Source of the DNA: Lysinibacillus sp. PLM2 | GTDB lineage: Bacteria > Bacillota > Bacilli > Bacillales_A > Planococcaceae | Assembly: GCA_023168345.1 (NCBI GenBank) | Contig: AP025689.1 | Location: forward strand, 1,982,001-2,046,000 | Length of the DNA stretch: 64,000 nucleotides | Direction of reading: 5' to 3' | In this document: positions 54,567 to 62,148 of the stretch, one piece after another | Layout of the letters: every line of letters begins with the position of its first letter | Position numbering within the stretch: the stretch's first letter is position 1 | The notes under the pieces: generated by a model | Database searches by the model: none | The model's input: only the letters and a program-made list of their open reading frames with translations | Told to the model about the DNA's origin: nothing | Position numbers and translations under genes: made by a program

Positions 54567-54680
54567 TTAAAATACTCTTGATAAAATGTCATAAATCCAT
54601 TGCTCATCATCTATAACTTCCTTTCCATGTGAAGCAGCATCGGATGTATCGGTACAAATAACATTCTCATCCCCTCTTCC
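54567..54680 (-). pseudogene. C-terminal fragment of an unknown gene
   Basis: An open frame of 37 codons ending at 54567 reads GDENVICTDTSDAASHGKEV, then IDDEQWIYDILSRVF, with a coding-like composition but no start codon or ribosome site. Upstream in-frame DNA has stops. It looks like the tail of a lost gene. Confidence 0.45.
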
Positions 54681-54837
54681 TCACACCATTATCTCATGAG
54701 AGAGAACCCCAATTATACAAGGATCAATGGAAATCTATTAAACCATAAAATATTGGCTAAAAATTAAAATCTAATGCTAAAATTATGAATTGAAGTATAA
54801 AAATAAATAGATTAATTGTAAGGAAGAGTTTATAACT

Positions 54838-55212
54838 TTGAAGTATTTTAATAACAATTGGGGACTTTATTTAGATGTAGTTGAGATTTTAAATTATAAA
54901 GGAATTTTAGATAATATAGATAATGATATTATTAAAAAGAATTACTTGAAGCATTTCATCTCAAGTGATTACTAAAAATGATAAAGTTTAATGATCCAGT
55001 AGTTAAAAAATTATATGAAGAAGGTTTAATAAAAAATTTGAGCAAAAAATGAGATTATCAAAGAAAATCGTAGAGATTACTTCTTTTTAATATTATAATT
55101 AATCGTATTGATAGTTTAAGTACAAACTTTCATAATCTCAGCTATATTTAAATTAAATATCCAATATATTAAAGATTTTATTCAATTAATAGCCGATAGT
55201 GGAATAAGTTAA
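54838..55212 (+). pseudogene. Decayed gene for a protein of about 130 residues
   Basis: Begins with AGGAAGAG and TTG 54838 (KYFNNNWGLYLDVVEILNYK, then DNDIIKKNYLKHFISSD). It continues in other frames: KMIKFNDPVVKKLYEEGLIK, KNEIIKENRRD, NRIDSLSTNFHNLSYI and LNIQYIKDFIQLIADSGIS. At least four single-base shifts are needed to join them, some at T or A runs. The composition is that of a small soluble protein such as an immunity-type factor, but no family can be named. Confidence 0.55.
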
Positions 55213-55450
55213 AAGCCTAATCAATGGAGAATTTTTTGATCAAACTTTTTTTAAATTCCTAATTCTATCAGACTTTTTCCAAGAATGTCGAGCTTTATTT
55301 CAAAGCTAGATATATACTTTTACAAATAACGAATTTTCAAATAGCGCTTTTGAGGTCAATTGATACAGATACTCCTACTTACTTGAGCCTAATTAACACA
55401 GATATTACAGACAAATAAAAAAAGAGTATTACAGACCACCTGTTTACTCT

Positions 55451-55471
55451 TTTGTCCGCAATTTGTCCGCA
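55451..55471 (+). repeat. Right arm-type integrase repeat
   Basis: Two TTTGTCCGCA-type units in the same orientation as the pair at 46827-46847, differing at one base, 126 bp inside the right att core. Confidence 0.8.
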
Positions 55472-55596
55472 GAATTATTTTTTTGTATCAAACTTATTTA
55501 ACTGAGTTGAATTTAATTAACCAGAAAAGCCTTTTAAATCAGACTTAATTAACTTATTTGAACTCATATCAACTCAACTTATTAACAAAGATAAAT

Positions 55597-55639
55597 TCGA
55601 CAACGTGAGGGTCGCAGGTTCGAGCCCTGTCGAGACCAT
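55597..55639 (+). other. Right attachment site, original 3' half of tRNA-Val
   Basis: Begins with the 17-bp att core and continues GCAGGTTCGAGCCCTG then TCGAGACCA, a canonical T arm and acceptor end without the 5' half of the gene. It is followed by the hairpin CCGAAATCC ... GGATTTCGG with T6 (55643-55679), probably the tRNA's original terminator. Confidence 0.88.
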
Positions 55640-55642
55640 ATA

Positions 55643-55681
55643 GCCGAAATCCTTTAATAGCAAGGGATTTCGGTGTTTTTT
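55643..55681 (+). terminator. Original terminator of tRNA-Val
   Basis: Stem CCGAAATCC / GGGATTTCGG followed by TGTTTTTTATTT, now separated from the tRNA by the island. Confidence 0.75.
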
Positions 55682-55760
55682 ATTTAAAGCTCAAATTAAG
55701 CGATCAAGGCCACGAGTTATAATAAAACTAGTTGTTTATTATCCCTCATGAGCACAGTTG

Positions 55761-56201
55761 TCACTTACTCAAATCATTTTCCCATTCCATTAACAACTCT
55801 ACCTCGGCGGTCTGGTCGTCTATAGATTCTTCTTTTATTACAAAACCATTCCCCAAATAAAAGTTAACGGCATTGTTATTTTTCTTATACACCTTTAATT
55901 GTATATGTTCCCTTTGTTTTTTAACAAAATTCAACAAGCTCTTTCCGTACCCTTCACCCTGGTGCTTAACATCTATAAATAATGCAGCCAAATAATTATC
56001 TACCATTGATACAAAGCCCACAACATCTTTATCATTGCTTATAACATAGGTTTCGGACATTGGAAGATACTTTTCTTTCATCTCAGTTTTCTTTGATTTC
56101 CAATAGTCCTTATTAATAAAGTCGTGAGCTATTAAGGAGCTTTCGTACCATATTTCTACGATTTTATTAAGTTCTGTTTTGTTGTTTAATCTAATATTCA
56201 T
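55761..56201 (-). CDS. GNAT family N-acetyltransferase
   Basis: 146 residues. Acetyl-CoA loop KHQGEGYGKSLLNFV (Q/R-x2-G-x-G pattern), preceded by strand DNYLAALFIDV and followed by IQLKVYKKNNNAVNFYLGNG with the usual Tyr, and FVIKEES. Similar in length and pattern to Bacillus YjaB/YjcK-type acetyltransferases. Substrate unknown. GGGGTGG site before ATG. Monocistronic. Confidence 0.85.
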   Translation of the reverse strand: MNIRLNNKTELNKIVEIWYESSLIAHDFINKDYWKSKKTEMKEKYLPMSETYVISNDKDVVGFVSMVDNYLAALFIDVKHQGEGYGKSLLNFVKKQREHIQLKVYKKNNNAVNFYLGNGFVIKEESIDDQTAEVELLMEWENDLSK

Positions 56202-56428
56202 CTGACCACCCCTATAAAAAACGTATAAGTCTTTATGGATAAATTTTAAAGTATCTAATATAAAATAATCCTAGGTACTTTTAATTAATAATATTGATTT
56301 CTCATCCTGTATCCCATAATTCACCAACAATTTCAATGACATCATGAATTTATCTTGTATCATTTCTTTTCAACAAGTAACAAAGAAAAAATACTCTCAA
56401 AATTTTTTAATTTCCTTATATAAAGCAA

Positions 56429-57256
56429 TTAATCCACGTAATGTTTTTTAAAATCTGGATGGATAGAAAATTTTCGTCTTAAATTTACGAGATTTTCTCC
56501 AAAACTCTCCTCTAATAGTTCCTTATACTTCTCCATTATTTCTATAATATACAAATCGTGAATCATGACTTCCGTTATTGGCATTACTAATCCTACATGC
56601 ATAGTCCATGCTGCACGGCTATCATTCTCTAATGAGACGATTCCTGCTACTACCTCTGAATCATCTCCACTAATAACTATCCATCTTCCACCATACTCTT
56701 CTGTTATTTTATGTCCCATATAATGTAGATAAACATTAGCAAAATCAGAGACGATTTCTCCATAAGCAATAATAGTTACATTTACTCCTCTATCAGCTGC
56801 TAGTTTAAGTTCAGGCTTTATTTCTTCATATTCGTCTTCCCAGATCTCTAACAGAATTCTTTTTTTAGCAGACAATATACAAGTCTTTACTTTTTCTAGT
56901 ATTTCATTTCGTCCTGTGATATTCCAAATATTTTCACGGTCATTTGTAGAACCTTCAAATTTCTCTAATGATTTTTCTGCGAGTTCGAAGTTTTCTTCTG
57001 CTTTCTTTCGACGACTTTTAATTAACTCCTTTGAAGGAACAGCGGTATATTGAGGGGTGTTTCCAGGACTTACGAGAATATCCCCTCGTATCACTAAACT
57101 ATCCAAAACTTCATAAATTCTTGAACGGGGTACTCCGGAGTTTTTTGCTACTGCATAGCCGCTTAATGGAGATTCTTCCAGCAAAGCAAGATATGCTTTT
57201 GCTTCGTATTCTGTAAAATTTAAGTTCTTCAATATTTCTAAAATATTTTCTTTCAT
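56429..57256 (-). CDS. TrmB-type transcriptional regulator
   Basis: 275 residues. N-terminal winged helix of the TrmB family: FTEYEAKAYLALLEESPLSG, then AVAKNSGVPRSRIYEVLDSL. A middle coiled stretch (KKAEENFELAEKSLEKFEG) leads to a phospholipase-D-like sensor domain (about 110-270) with RILLEIWEDEYEEIKPELK. Divergent from a LysE exporter with two palindromes between them; it most likely represses that exporter. ATG behind GGAGGATTT. Confidence 0.87.
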   Translation of the reverse strand: MKENILEILKNLNFTEYEAKAYLALLEESPLSGYAVAKNSGVPRSRIYEVLDSLVIRGDILVSPGNTPQYTAVPSKELIKSRRKKAEENFELAEKSLEKFEGSTNDRENIWNITGRNEILEKVKTCILSAKKRILLEIWEDEYEEIKPELKLAADRGVNVTIIAYGEIVSDFANVYLHYMGHKITEEYGGRWIVISGDDSEVVAGIVSLENDSRAAWTMHVGLVMPITEVMIHDLYIIEIMEKYKELLEESFGENLVNLRRKFSIHPDFKKHYVD

Positions 57257-57279
57257 AAATCCTCCATCTTAATGTAGTT

Positions 57280-57366
57280 GCTACTTTAGTAACTAATATT
57301 TTAACAAAATTTGTTGAGAATTTCCAAAAGATTCTGTATACTTGTTTCAGTAGTTACTTTAGTAAC
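57280..57366. promoter_or_regulatory. Two putative TrmB operators
   Basis: GCTACTTTAGTAAC (57280-57293) and GTTACTTTAGTAAC (57353-57366). The second is a perfect GTTACT/AGTAAC palindrome. One is next to the regulator start, the other 29 bp before the exporter start. Confidence 0.7.
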
Positions 57367-57394
57367 CACTATCGGTAAAGAAAGGACGAATAAT

Positions 57395-58024
57395 ATGGAT
57401 GGCTTATTATCATATATTTTAATTGCTGCAATGATGGTTGTTATACCAGGAGCAGATACGATGCTCCTAGTGAAAAATACGCTCAGCTACGGTCCAAAAG
57501 CTGGATTTTATACAGTTCTAGGAATGGCAACTGGACTTTCTTTTTGGACGCTTATTGCTATTCTTGGACTATCTGTTGTCATTGCAAATTCTGTAATTCT
57601 TTTTAGTATAATAAAGTATTTAGGAGCTGCTTATTTAATTTATTTAGGTGTAAAAAGTTTCTTTGCTAAAAGTCTGCTTTCTTTAGAGGAAATTCAAGCA
57701 CAGGCGAATTCGCATACCAATTCTTCAAACAAGCATAATAAAGAGTCCTTTGTCCATGCATTACTTAGTAATGTTCTAAATCCAAAAACTGTATTGGTTT
57801 ATATAACTGTCATGCCACAATTTATCGATTTAAGTGAAAATGTGAATCAACAATTGATAATGTTAGCGTCTATTCTTACTGTATTTGCTGTGTTATGGTT
57901 TCTAACTCTTGTTTATGTAATTGATTATGCTAAAAAATGGTTGAATAACTCTAAATTCCAGAAAGTATTTCAAAAATCATCTGGCTTGATTTTAGTAGGC
58001 TTTGGTATTAAAACAGGAATTTAA
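57395..58024 (+). CDS. LysE family exporter
   Basis: 209 residues from ATG 57395 (GAAAGGACG site); a longer frame from 57311 overlaps the operator and is unlikely. Six membrane helices with the LysE/RhtB signature near the N-terminus, VIPGADTMLLVKNTLSYGPK and AGFYTVLGMATGLS. The middle has YLGAAYLIYLGVKS and then LLSNVLNPKTVLVYITVMPQ. Members export amino acids or related small molecules. Regulated, by inference, by the divergent TrmB protein. Confidence 0.9.
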   Translation: MDGLLSYILIAAMMVVIPGADTMLLVKNTLSYGPKAGFYTVLGMATGLSFWTLIAILGLSVVIANSVILFSIIKYLGAAYLIYLGVKSFFAKSLLSLEEIQAQANSHTNSSNKHNKESFVHALLSNVLNPKTVLVYITVMPQFIDLSENVNQQLIMLASILTVFAVLWFLTLVYVIDYAKKWLNNSKFQKVFQKSSGLILVGFGIKTGI

Positions 58025-58046
58025 AATTTAACCTATTAAATTCACC

Positions 58047-58078
58047 CCGTTCAAAAAATTGAACGGTTTTCTTTTTTA
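58047..58078 (+). terminator. Terminator of the LysE gene
   Basis: Stem CCGTTCAA / TTGAACGG followed by TTTTCTTTTTT. Confidence 0.85.
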
Positions 58079-58190
58079 CTAGGAAAAGTTATATAAAAAG
58101 AAACTCATATTAGAATTGTACTATTGATACTTCAATAATGTAGTTTTATTATCCATCAACTTAGAAATTCTTTGATAATTGTGTGATGAG

Positions 58191-58325
58191 GTGAATGGCA
58201 TAAAAAAGATGTGGAAAAATCATAGTGTATTTATATCTGTTTTTTTGTTGATTGCTTTTATTATAAGTGCTGTGATGTTGTTCCAAGAACATAAACATGA
58301 TCAACGGCATATGAACATTTTTTAA
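58191..58325 (+). CDS. Small single-span membrane protein (possible)
   Basis: 44 residues from GTG 58191. A basic start (KKMWKNHS) is followed by one membrane helix (VFISVFLLIAFIISAVMLF) and a charged tail. The GAGGTG site overlaps the GTG; ATG 58209 is an alternative start. Length and layout fit a small integral membrane protein, but there is no independent support. Confidence 0.45.
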   Translation: MNGIKKMWKNHSVFISVFLLIAFIISAVMLFQEHKHDQRHMNIF

Positions 58326-58415
58326 ATAGGTTTTATTTTAATTTAGATTCAACACTTAGAATCATGTCCTATTGAGGGTCATTTAAACTATTATCTTAAA
58401 TAAATACATTTAGGA

Positions 58416-58619
58416 CTAGAGTGACATCAAAGGTGCAGTAATTCCAGCTAGAATAATTAACAATGAGATAGAAGCTACTAAAATAGGTTGCATTGATGCA
58501 TTTTCATCCTTTACTAAAGACGAAATGGCATAAACGAGTGAAAAAGTAAAGATGAAGGGCCAAATAAACCAAGTCCAGTAATAAAGTATCGCAATACTAT
58601 GCATCAAACCTATGAGCAT
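58416..58619 (-). CDS. Small membrane protein, two helices
   Basis: 67 residues behind AAAGGGGGAAAG. Two membrane helices (IAILYYWTWFIWPFIFTFSL and ILVASISLLIILAGITAPLM in positions about 9-30 and 46-64) joined by a short charged loop KDENA. No family recognised. It lies 41 bp downstream of another small membrane-protein gene on the same strand, so a two-gene operon is likely. Confidence 0.6.
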   Translation of the reverse strand: MLIGLMHSIAILYYWTWFIWPFIFTFSLVYAISSLVKDENASMQPILVASISLLIILAGITAPLMSL

Positions 58620-58660
58620 CTGAAACTTTCCCCCTTTTAGAGTAATTTTGTTGAATAAGA

Positions 58661-58870
58661 CTATTCCATACTGCTTTTATACTTCTGATACCTATGCTTT
58701 AAATCAGATAGATAAATGATTGTTAGTAGAACTGGCAAGATGATCCTAATTAATAATCCCTCACCATAAAAGAACACTACAAAATATAATAAAACGAGCG
58801 CTACTAATCCTGTCCAGAACGACCTTATAAATTTTTTCTTTTTTGTTAGTTCCCAAAAAAAGAACTTCAT
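58661..58870 (-). CDS. Small membrane protein
   Basis: 69 residues behind TAGGGGGGAAATA. A strongly basic N-terminus (ELTKKKKFIRS) is followed by two close membrane helices (WTGLVALVLLYFVVFFYG and IRIILPVLLTIIYL) and a basic tail. No family recognised. First gene of the pair. Confidence 0.6.
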   Translation of the reverse strand: MKFFFWELTKKKKFIRSFWTGLVALVLLYFVVFFYGEGLLIRIILPVLLTIIYLSDLKHRYQKYKSSME

Positions 58871-59070
58871 TATTTCCCCCCTAGATAATGGATTTCCTTA
58901 TTGAACCAACTGTTAGGTAGTTTTATTCACTCTTACTTCAAATTTTAACATAAATAACCATTTTTTATCTGGTCTTTTATTAAAAATACATATTCCTAAT
59001 GAAACGCGTCCAATTGTAAAAAACTATTACTCAACTAAAATCTACGTTAATAAAAGATTATTTAAATAAA

Positions 59071-59292
59071 TCATTCAATTATAATTACTTCTCCGTCCTT
59101 TAAAGCTATAAAAGGTATTTTATTATTAATCATATACTCAATTGAATTATTTATATCCTCAGACTCTGGGTGGTCTGATTGATAATGCGGAACTATTGTA
59201 TATTCCAAAATATGTAGTCCACCCCAAATAGTTTGATGTTCGTCCCCATACGCATTTCTTATTAAAAATGCGCCTGATAACTGAAAAAAGAT
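59071..59292 (-). pseudogene. C-terminal fragment of peptidase E (S51 family)
   Basis: An open minus-strand frame without start encodes SGAFLIRNAYGDEHQTIWGG, LHILEYTIVPHYQSDHPESE and IPFIALKDGEVIII. The 'VPHYxSDHPES' and 'LxDGEVIII' blocks are the C-terminal end of S51 dipeptidase-like proteins. The part with the catalytic serine and most of the protein is missing, so this is a remnant. Confidence 0.7.
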
Positions 59293-59309
59293 ATTGTATA
59301 TTCATTTAA

Positions 59310-59346
59310 TAAAGCCCCGAACACTTTACTTCAATTCGAGGCTTGG
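59310..59346 (-). terminator. Terminator of the SDR gene
   Basis: Minus-strand stem AAGCCTCGAA / TTCGGGGCTT followed by TATTAAAT; weak T run. Confidence 0.6.
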
Positions 59347-59396
59347 TCTATTTATTTATATTGCTTCGATCTTATAAAAACTTATACATTGAGCAA

Positions 59397-60146
59397 TTAT
59401 TTTGTACTCGTGAATCCACCATCAATTCGAATAACTTCACCATTGATATATTCTGCTTTAGAAATTAATAGGAAAGTAACTAGTTCAGCTACTTCTTCCG
59501 GTGTACCTAAACGTTTTTGTGGAATACCGCCCGTAGCATTTTCTTTCATTTTTGGGTTGGCTTCGTAGAAAGTTTTTACCATCGGTGTTTCAGTTGGACC
59601 TGGTGCAATAGCATTGACACGTAAACCATCCTTTGCGTATTCAGCAACCATACTTCTTGTTAAACCAACAATGCCATGTTTTGTAGCAGAATATGTTACA
59701 ACGGAATCTTGACCAATTACACCAGCACTGGATGATGTATTGACGATTGAACCTCCACCGTTTTTTAACATTACTTCTGCTACATAACGCAAACCATATA
59801 ATGCACCAAGAAGGTTGATACCTACAATTTGGTTAATCTCTTCGATTGTAGTTTCTAAATAGAATTTTCCGCTGCCTGAAATTCCAGCGTTGTTAAAGAA
59901 GTAATCAATTGAACCAAAATGTTCTACTGTTTTATCAACATAATTTTTTACATCTTCTGGTTTTGATACATCAGCTTTAATGAAGATTGCATCAACTCCT
60001 TCAGCTTTTACTTTTTCGACAGTTTCATTTCCGCCTTTTTCACTTATATCTACGACTGCAATATTAATACCTTCTTGAGCCAAACGAATGGCAGTTGCTT
60101 GACCGAGTCCACTGCCCCCACCTGTAATAATCGCTACTTTACTCAA
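59397..60146 (-). CDS. SDR family oxidoreductase
   Basis: 249 residues from TTG 60146 behind GGGAGGG. Classical SDR: cofactor loop ITGGGSGLGQATAIRLAQEG (residues 7-26), NNAGISG, Ser in VNTSSSAGVIG, YSATKHGIVGLTR (Tyr-x3-Lys), PGPTETPMV and a C-terminal INGEVIRIDGG. It is like 3-oxoacyl-ACP reductase or glucose-1-dehydrogenase-type SDRs; substrate not identifiable. Monocistronic. Confidence 0.9.
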   Translation of the reverse strand: MSKVAIITGGGSGLGQATAIRLAQEGINIAVVDISEKGGNETVEKVKAEGVDAIFIKADVSKPEDVKNYVDKTVEHFGSIDYFFNNAGISGSGKFYLETTIEEINQIVGINLLGALYGLRYVAEVMLKNGGGSIVNTSSSAGVIGQDSVVTYSATKHGIVGLTRSMVAEYAKDGLRVNAIAPGPTETPMVKTFYEANPKMKENATGGIPQKRLGTPEEVAELVTFLLISKAEYINGEVIRIDGGFTSTK

Positions 60147-60356
60147 ATAATTCCCTCCCAGAATGATAAAAATTTACACACTAATATATCAATTCCCAAT
60201 ACCTTCAAAATGTAAAACATTGAAATTTATTAATTTGCTTGTTTCTTAGTATATAAATTCCTACTGAAACTTCAGGAGTGCGGTAAAGTCGAGCTACTTG
60301 TTATCACCATTACCGAAATAATTTATTGACAGGTATATATTCTACAAGAAAATTTA

Positions 60357-60725
60357 TTAAGATTTCTTTATTGGTAAGAACCCCGAAAAAAGAATTAATG
60401 AATACGCCCATAATAACCAAGAACCAAATATTCGATCAGTTTCCGGTTTCAGATTTACAAAAATTTCTGAATAAAAAATCAAAGCAATTGTATCAAGTAA
60501 CATTCCAGGTAAAGCTATGAAAATAGCTGCTTTTAATTGTTGAGGAGCATCTACATTTTTCCACAGATAAATAGGAAAAGTAAGAACTACTATTAAAGGT
60601 ATGACAAGAATATAGGTAACAATTAATAAAACTGGATTATCTGGGGTAAAGAAAAATTGACCAGTCAACCTAAATATAGTAGTAGCACCTAACCAAACTA
60701 TAAATCCCCAAAATAGAAAAAACAT
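60357..60725 (-). CDS. Membrane protein, DUF5367-like
   Basis: About 122 residues from ATG 60725 (TGGAG site 8 nt upstream; GTG 60734 overlaps the site). Four membrane helices: FFLFWGFIVWLGATTIFRL, NPVLLIVTYILVIPLIVVL, LKAAIFIALPGMLLDTIALI and FGSWLLWAYSLILFSGFLP. The LPGMLLD segment and overall size fit DUF5367. Function unknown. Monocistronic. Confidence 0.72.
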   Translation of the reverse strand: MFFLFWGFIVWLGATTIFRLTGQFFFTPDNPVLLIVTYILVIPLIVVLTFPIYLWKNVDAPQQLKAAIFIALPGMLLDTIALIFYSEIFVNLKPETDRIFGSWLLWAYSLILFSGFLPIKKS

Positions 60726-60915
60726 TTTTTTCACTCCAAACTAATTTTTTTCACTAGATTCCAATGTTTTTTGTTCTACTACAAATTGAACCTTTGAACT
60801 TAAATTTTCGAAACACTTTCAAGTAATCCATTGTCTTATTCCAAAATAATACTTTAATAAAAATAGACACATTTTAATAAAAAAATGCGCCTGAGTGTTG
60901 AGGATTACTATTCAA

Positions 60916-61188
60916 TTAACACTTATTCATTAATTCAAAAACCAATATATCAAATAACTTTTCATCAGTATAAAGCAATAATGCCCATTCTCCCGGACTT
61001 GGAATGTTCACACTAGAAGGTACGTGTGCATCAGCACCATTATTCTCGCCTCCGAGATTAATCCTCCAACCCGTTGACAGGTTTTGATCAATATTATTCG
61101 TTTCTCTGAATATTAACCCTGTGATTAATAGTACAATGATACTTATGATGATCACTATCCGACACACAAGACGAGACTTAGCACCCAT
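60916..61188 (-). CDS. Hypothetical membrane-anchored protein (uncertain)
   Basis: 90 residues. A basic N-terminus and one membrane helix (IVIIISIIVLLITGLIF) are followed by a small extracellular part with GWRINLGGENNGADAHVPSS. No ribosome site is visible before ATG 61188, and the gene lies next to decayed DNA, so it may itself be the front of a broken gene. No family recognised. Confidence 0.4.
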   Translation of the reverse strand: MGAKSRLVCRIVIIISIIVLLITGLIFRETNNIDQNLSTGWRINLGGENNGADAHVPSSVNIPSPGEWALLLYTDEKLFDILVFELMNKC

Positions 61189-61234
61189 ATTAAAAAAGTA
61201 AAGTCATCTAGAAACAGACAAAAGTATATAGAAC

Positions 61235-61530
61235 CAATAACGATATGAAAATCTTAAATAAGTATAGCCTCAATTTTAAAATAGACATCTGGAATACCAA
61301 AACATAATAAAAGTACTCCATACATAACCGGTACTAAAATAATTGAAGTCCAATTCTAACAACTTTTTGCCCCTCCCAACTTATTTGAATAAGTCGTTTA
61401 TGATCATGCTTTATTCCATATGTTAATTGTGCACCCATTATTTGATACCCATATCATAGCCTTCTTTTCATTATCCATTGGACTCCAAGTTAGTACTCCT
61501 GCTTTCCATCCAAATAGGCTTCCTTAAAAC
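61235..61530 (-). pseudogene. Decayed membrane-protein gene
   Basis: Minus-strand coding traces in shifting frames: FGWKAGVLTWSPMDNEKKAM, then MGAQLTYGIKHDHKRLIQIS and WEGQKVVRIGLQLF, then TSIILVPVMYGVLLLCFGIP and DVYFKIEAILI with a stop. At least two frameshifts separate them. The end is a membrane helix. It is probably a remnant of a small membrane protein; family unknown. Confidence 0.5.
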
Positions 61531-61610
61531 ATAAGTAGCTCATACATTATTCAGATTTTTTATCTATAAGAAGCGGAGTTTATATTGATTCAAAGCGCTA
61601 GTTAATCTAA

Positions 61611-61838
61611 TTATTTATCGTTTTTCTTAACATTTACAGCTCGTCGTGATTGTTCTTTTAAATTTTGGTTTTCTTCAAGATCGAACGTTACTTCCTCACC
61701 TTTGGTAAGAGATTTAAAACCATCCATTTGGATACTACTGAAGTGTACCCAAACGTCATCCTCTCCCTTAATTGAAATCCAACCCCATCCCTCTTCTTCG
61801 TAATAAACCTTACATACACCTTTTATGCCATACCTCAT
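61611..61838 (-). CDS. Divergent cold-shock domain protein
   Basis: 75 residues with a cold-shock domain pattern. The RNA-binding motif 1 reads EEGWGWISI, where normal CspA-type proteins have KGFGFI. Motif 2 reads VWVHFSSIQ, where VFVHF is usual. KSLTKGEEVTFDLEE and a C-terminal RAVNV follow as in CspB. Two or three stacking Phe residues are thus replaced by Trp. The protein should bind single-stranded RNA/DNA, but affinity may differ. GGGGGAT site before ATG. Monocistronic. Confidence 0.82.
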   Translation of the reverse strand: MRYGIKGVCKVYYEEEGWGWISIKGEDDVWVHFSSIQMDGFKSLTKGEEVTFDLEENQNLKEQSRRAVNVKKNDK

Positions 61839-62148
61839 TATAAATCCCCCAATGTAAAACCGTATGTTAATCTACTTTGTCGTTACAGCACCCTTATTGA
61901 TAAGAACGAATTCACAATATCTCTATTAATGATATAAATAGGATATTAATCAACTTACTTGAATATCAACATAAATATCCATATTTCTGTAAGGAATTAT
62001 CCAATTACATGGCATCTTAAATTAAAAAGCACTTTCCTTTGTATTTGATAAGCTAAAACTGAGCCACCATCGCAGTTGAAAAGTGAGCCACTTTTATATG
62101 AAAATAATCCTAACTTCATAGAGTTAGGAGCGTATAGAGGTGATTTCA

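Larger units (their letters stand above)
46693..55613. mobile_element. Genomic island integrated in tRNA-Val
   Basis: Bounded by a 17-bp direct repeat TCGACAACGTGAGGGTC (46693-46709 and 55597-55613), which is part of the tRNA anticodon arm and variable loop. It carries an orf-xis-int operon next to the left att site, matching arm-type repeats at both ends, and cargo genes of low GC. Both int and xis are broken, so the island is probably fixed. Confidence 0.9.

Noticed and set aside
55597-55639. Second tRNA-Val gene
   Set aside because: Only the anticodon 3' strand, T arm and acceptor 3' strand are present; there is no D arm or 5' acceptor strand. It is an att site.
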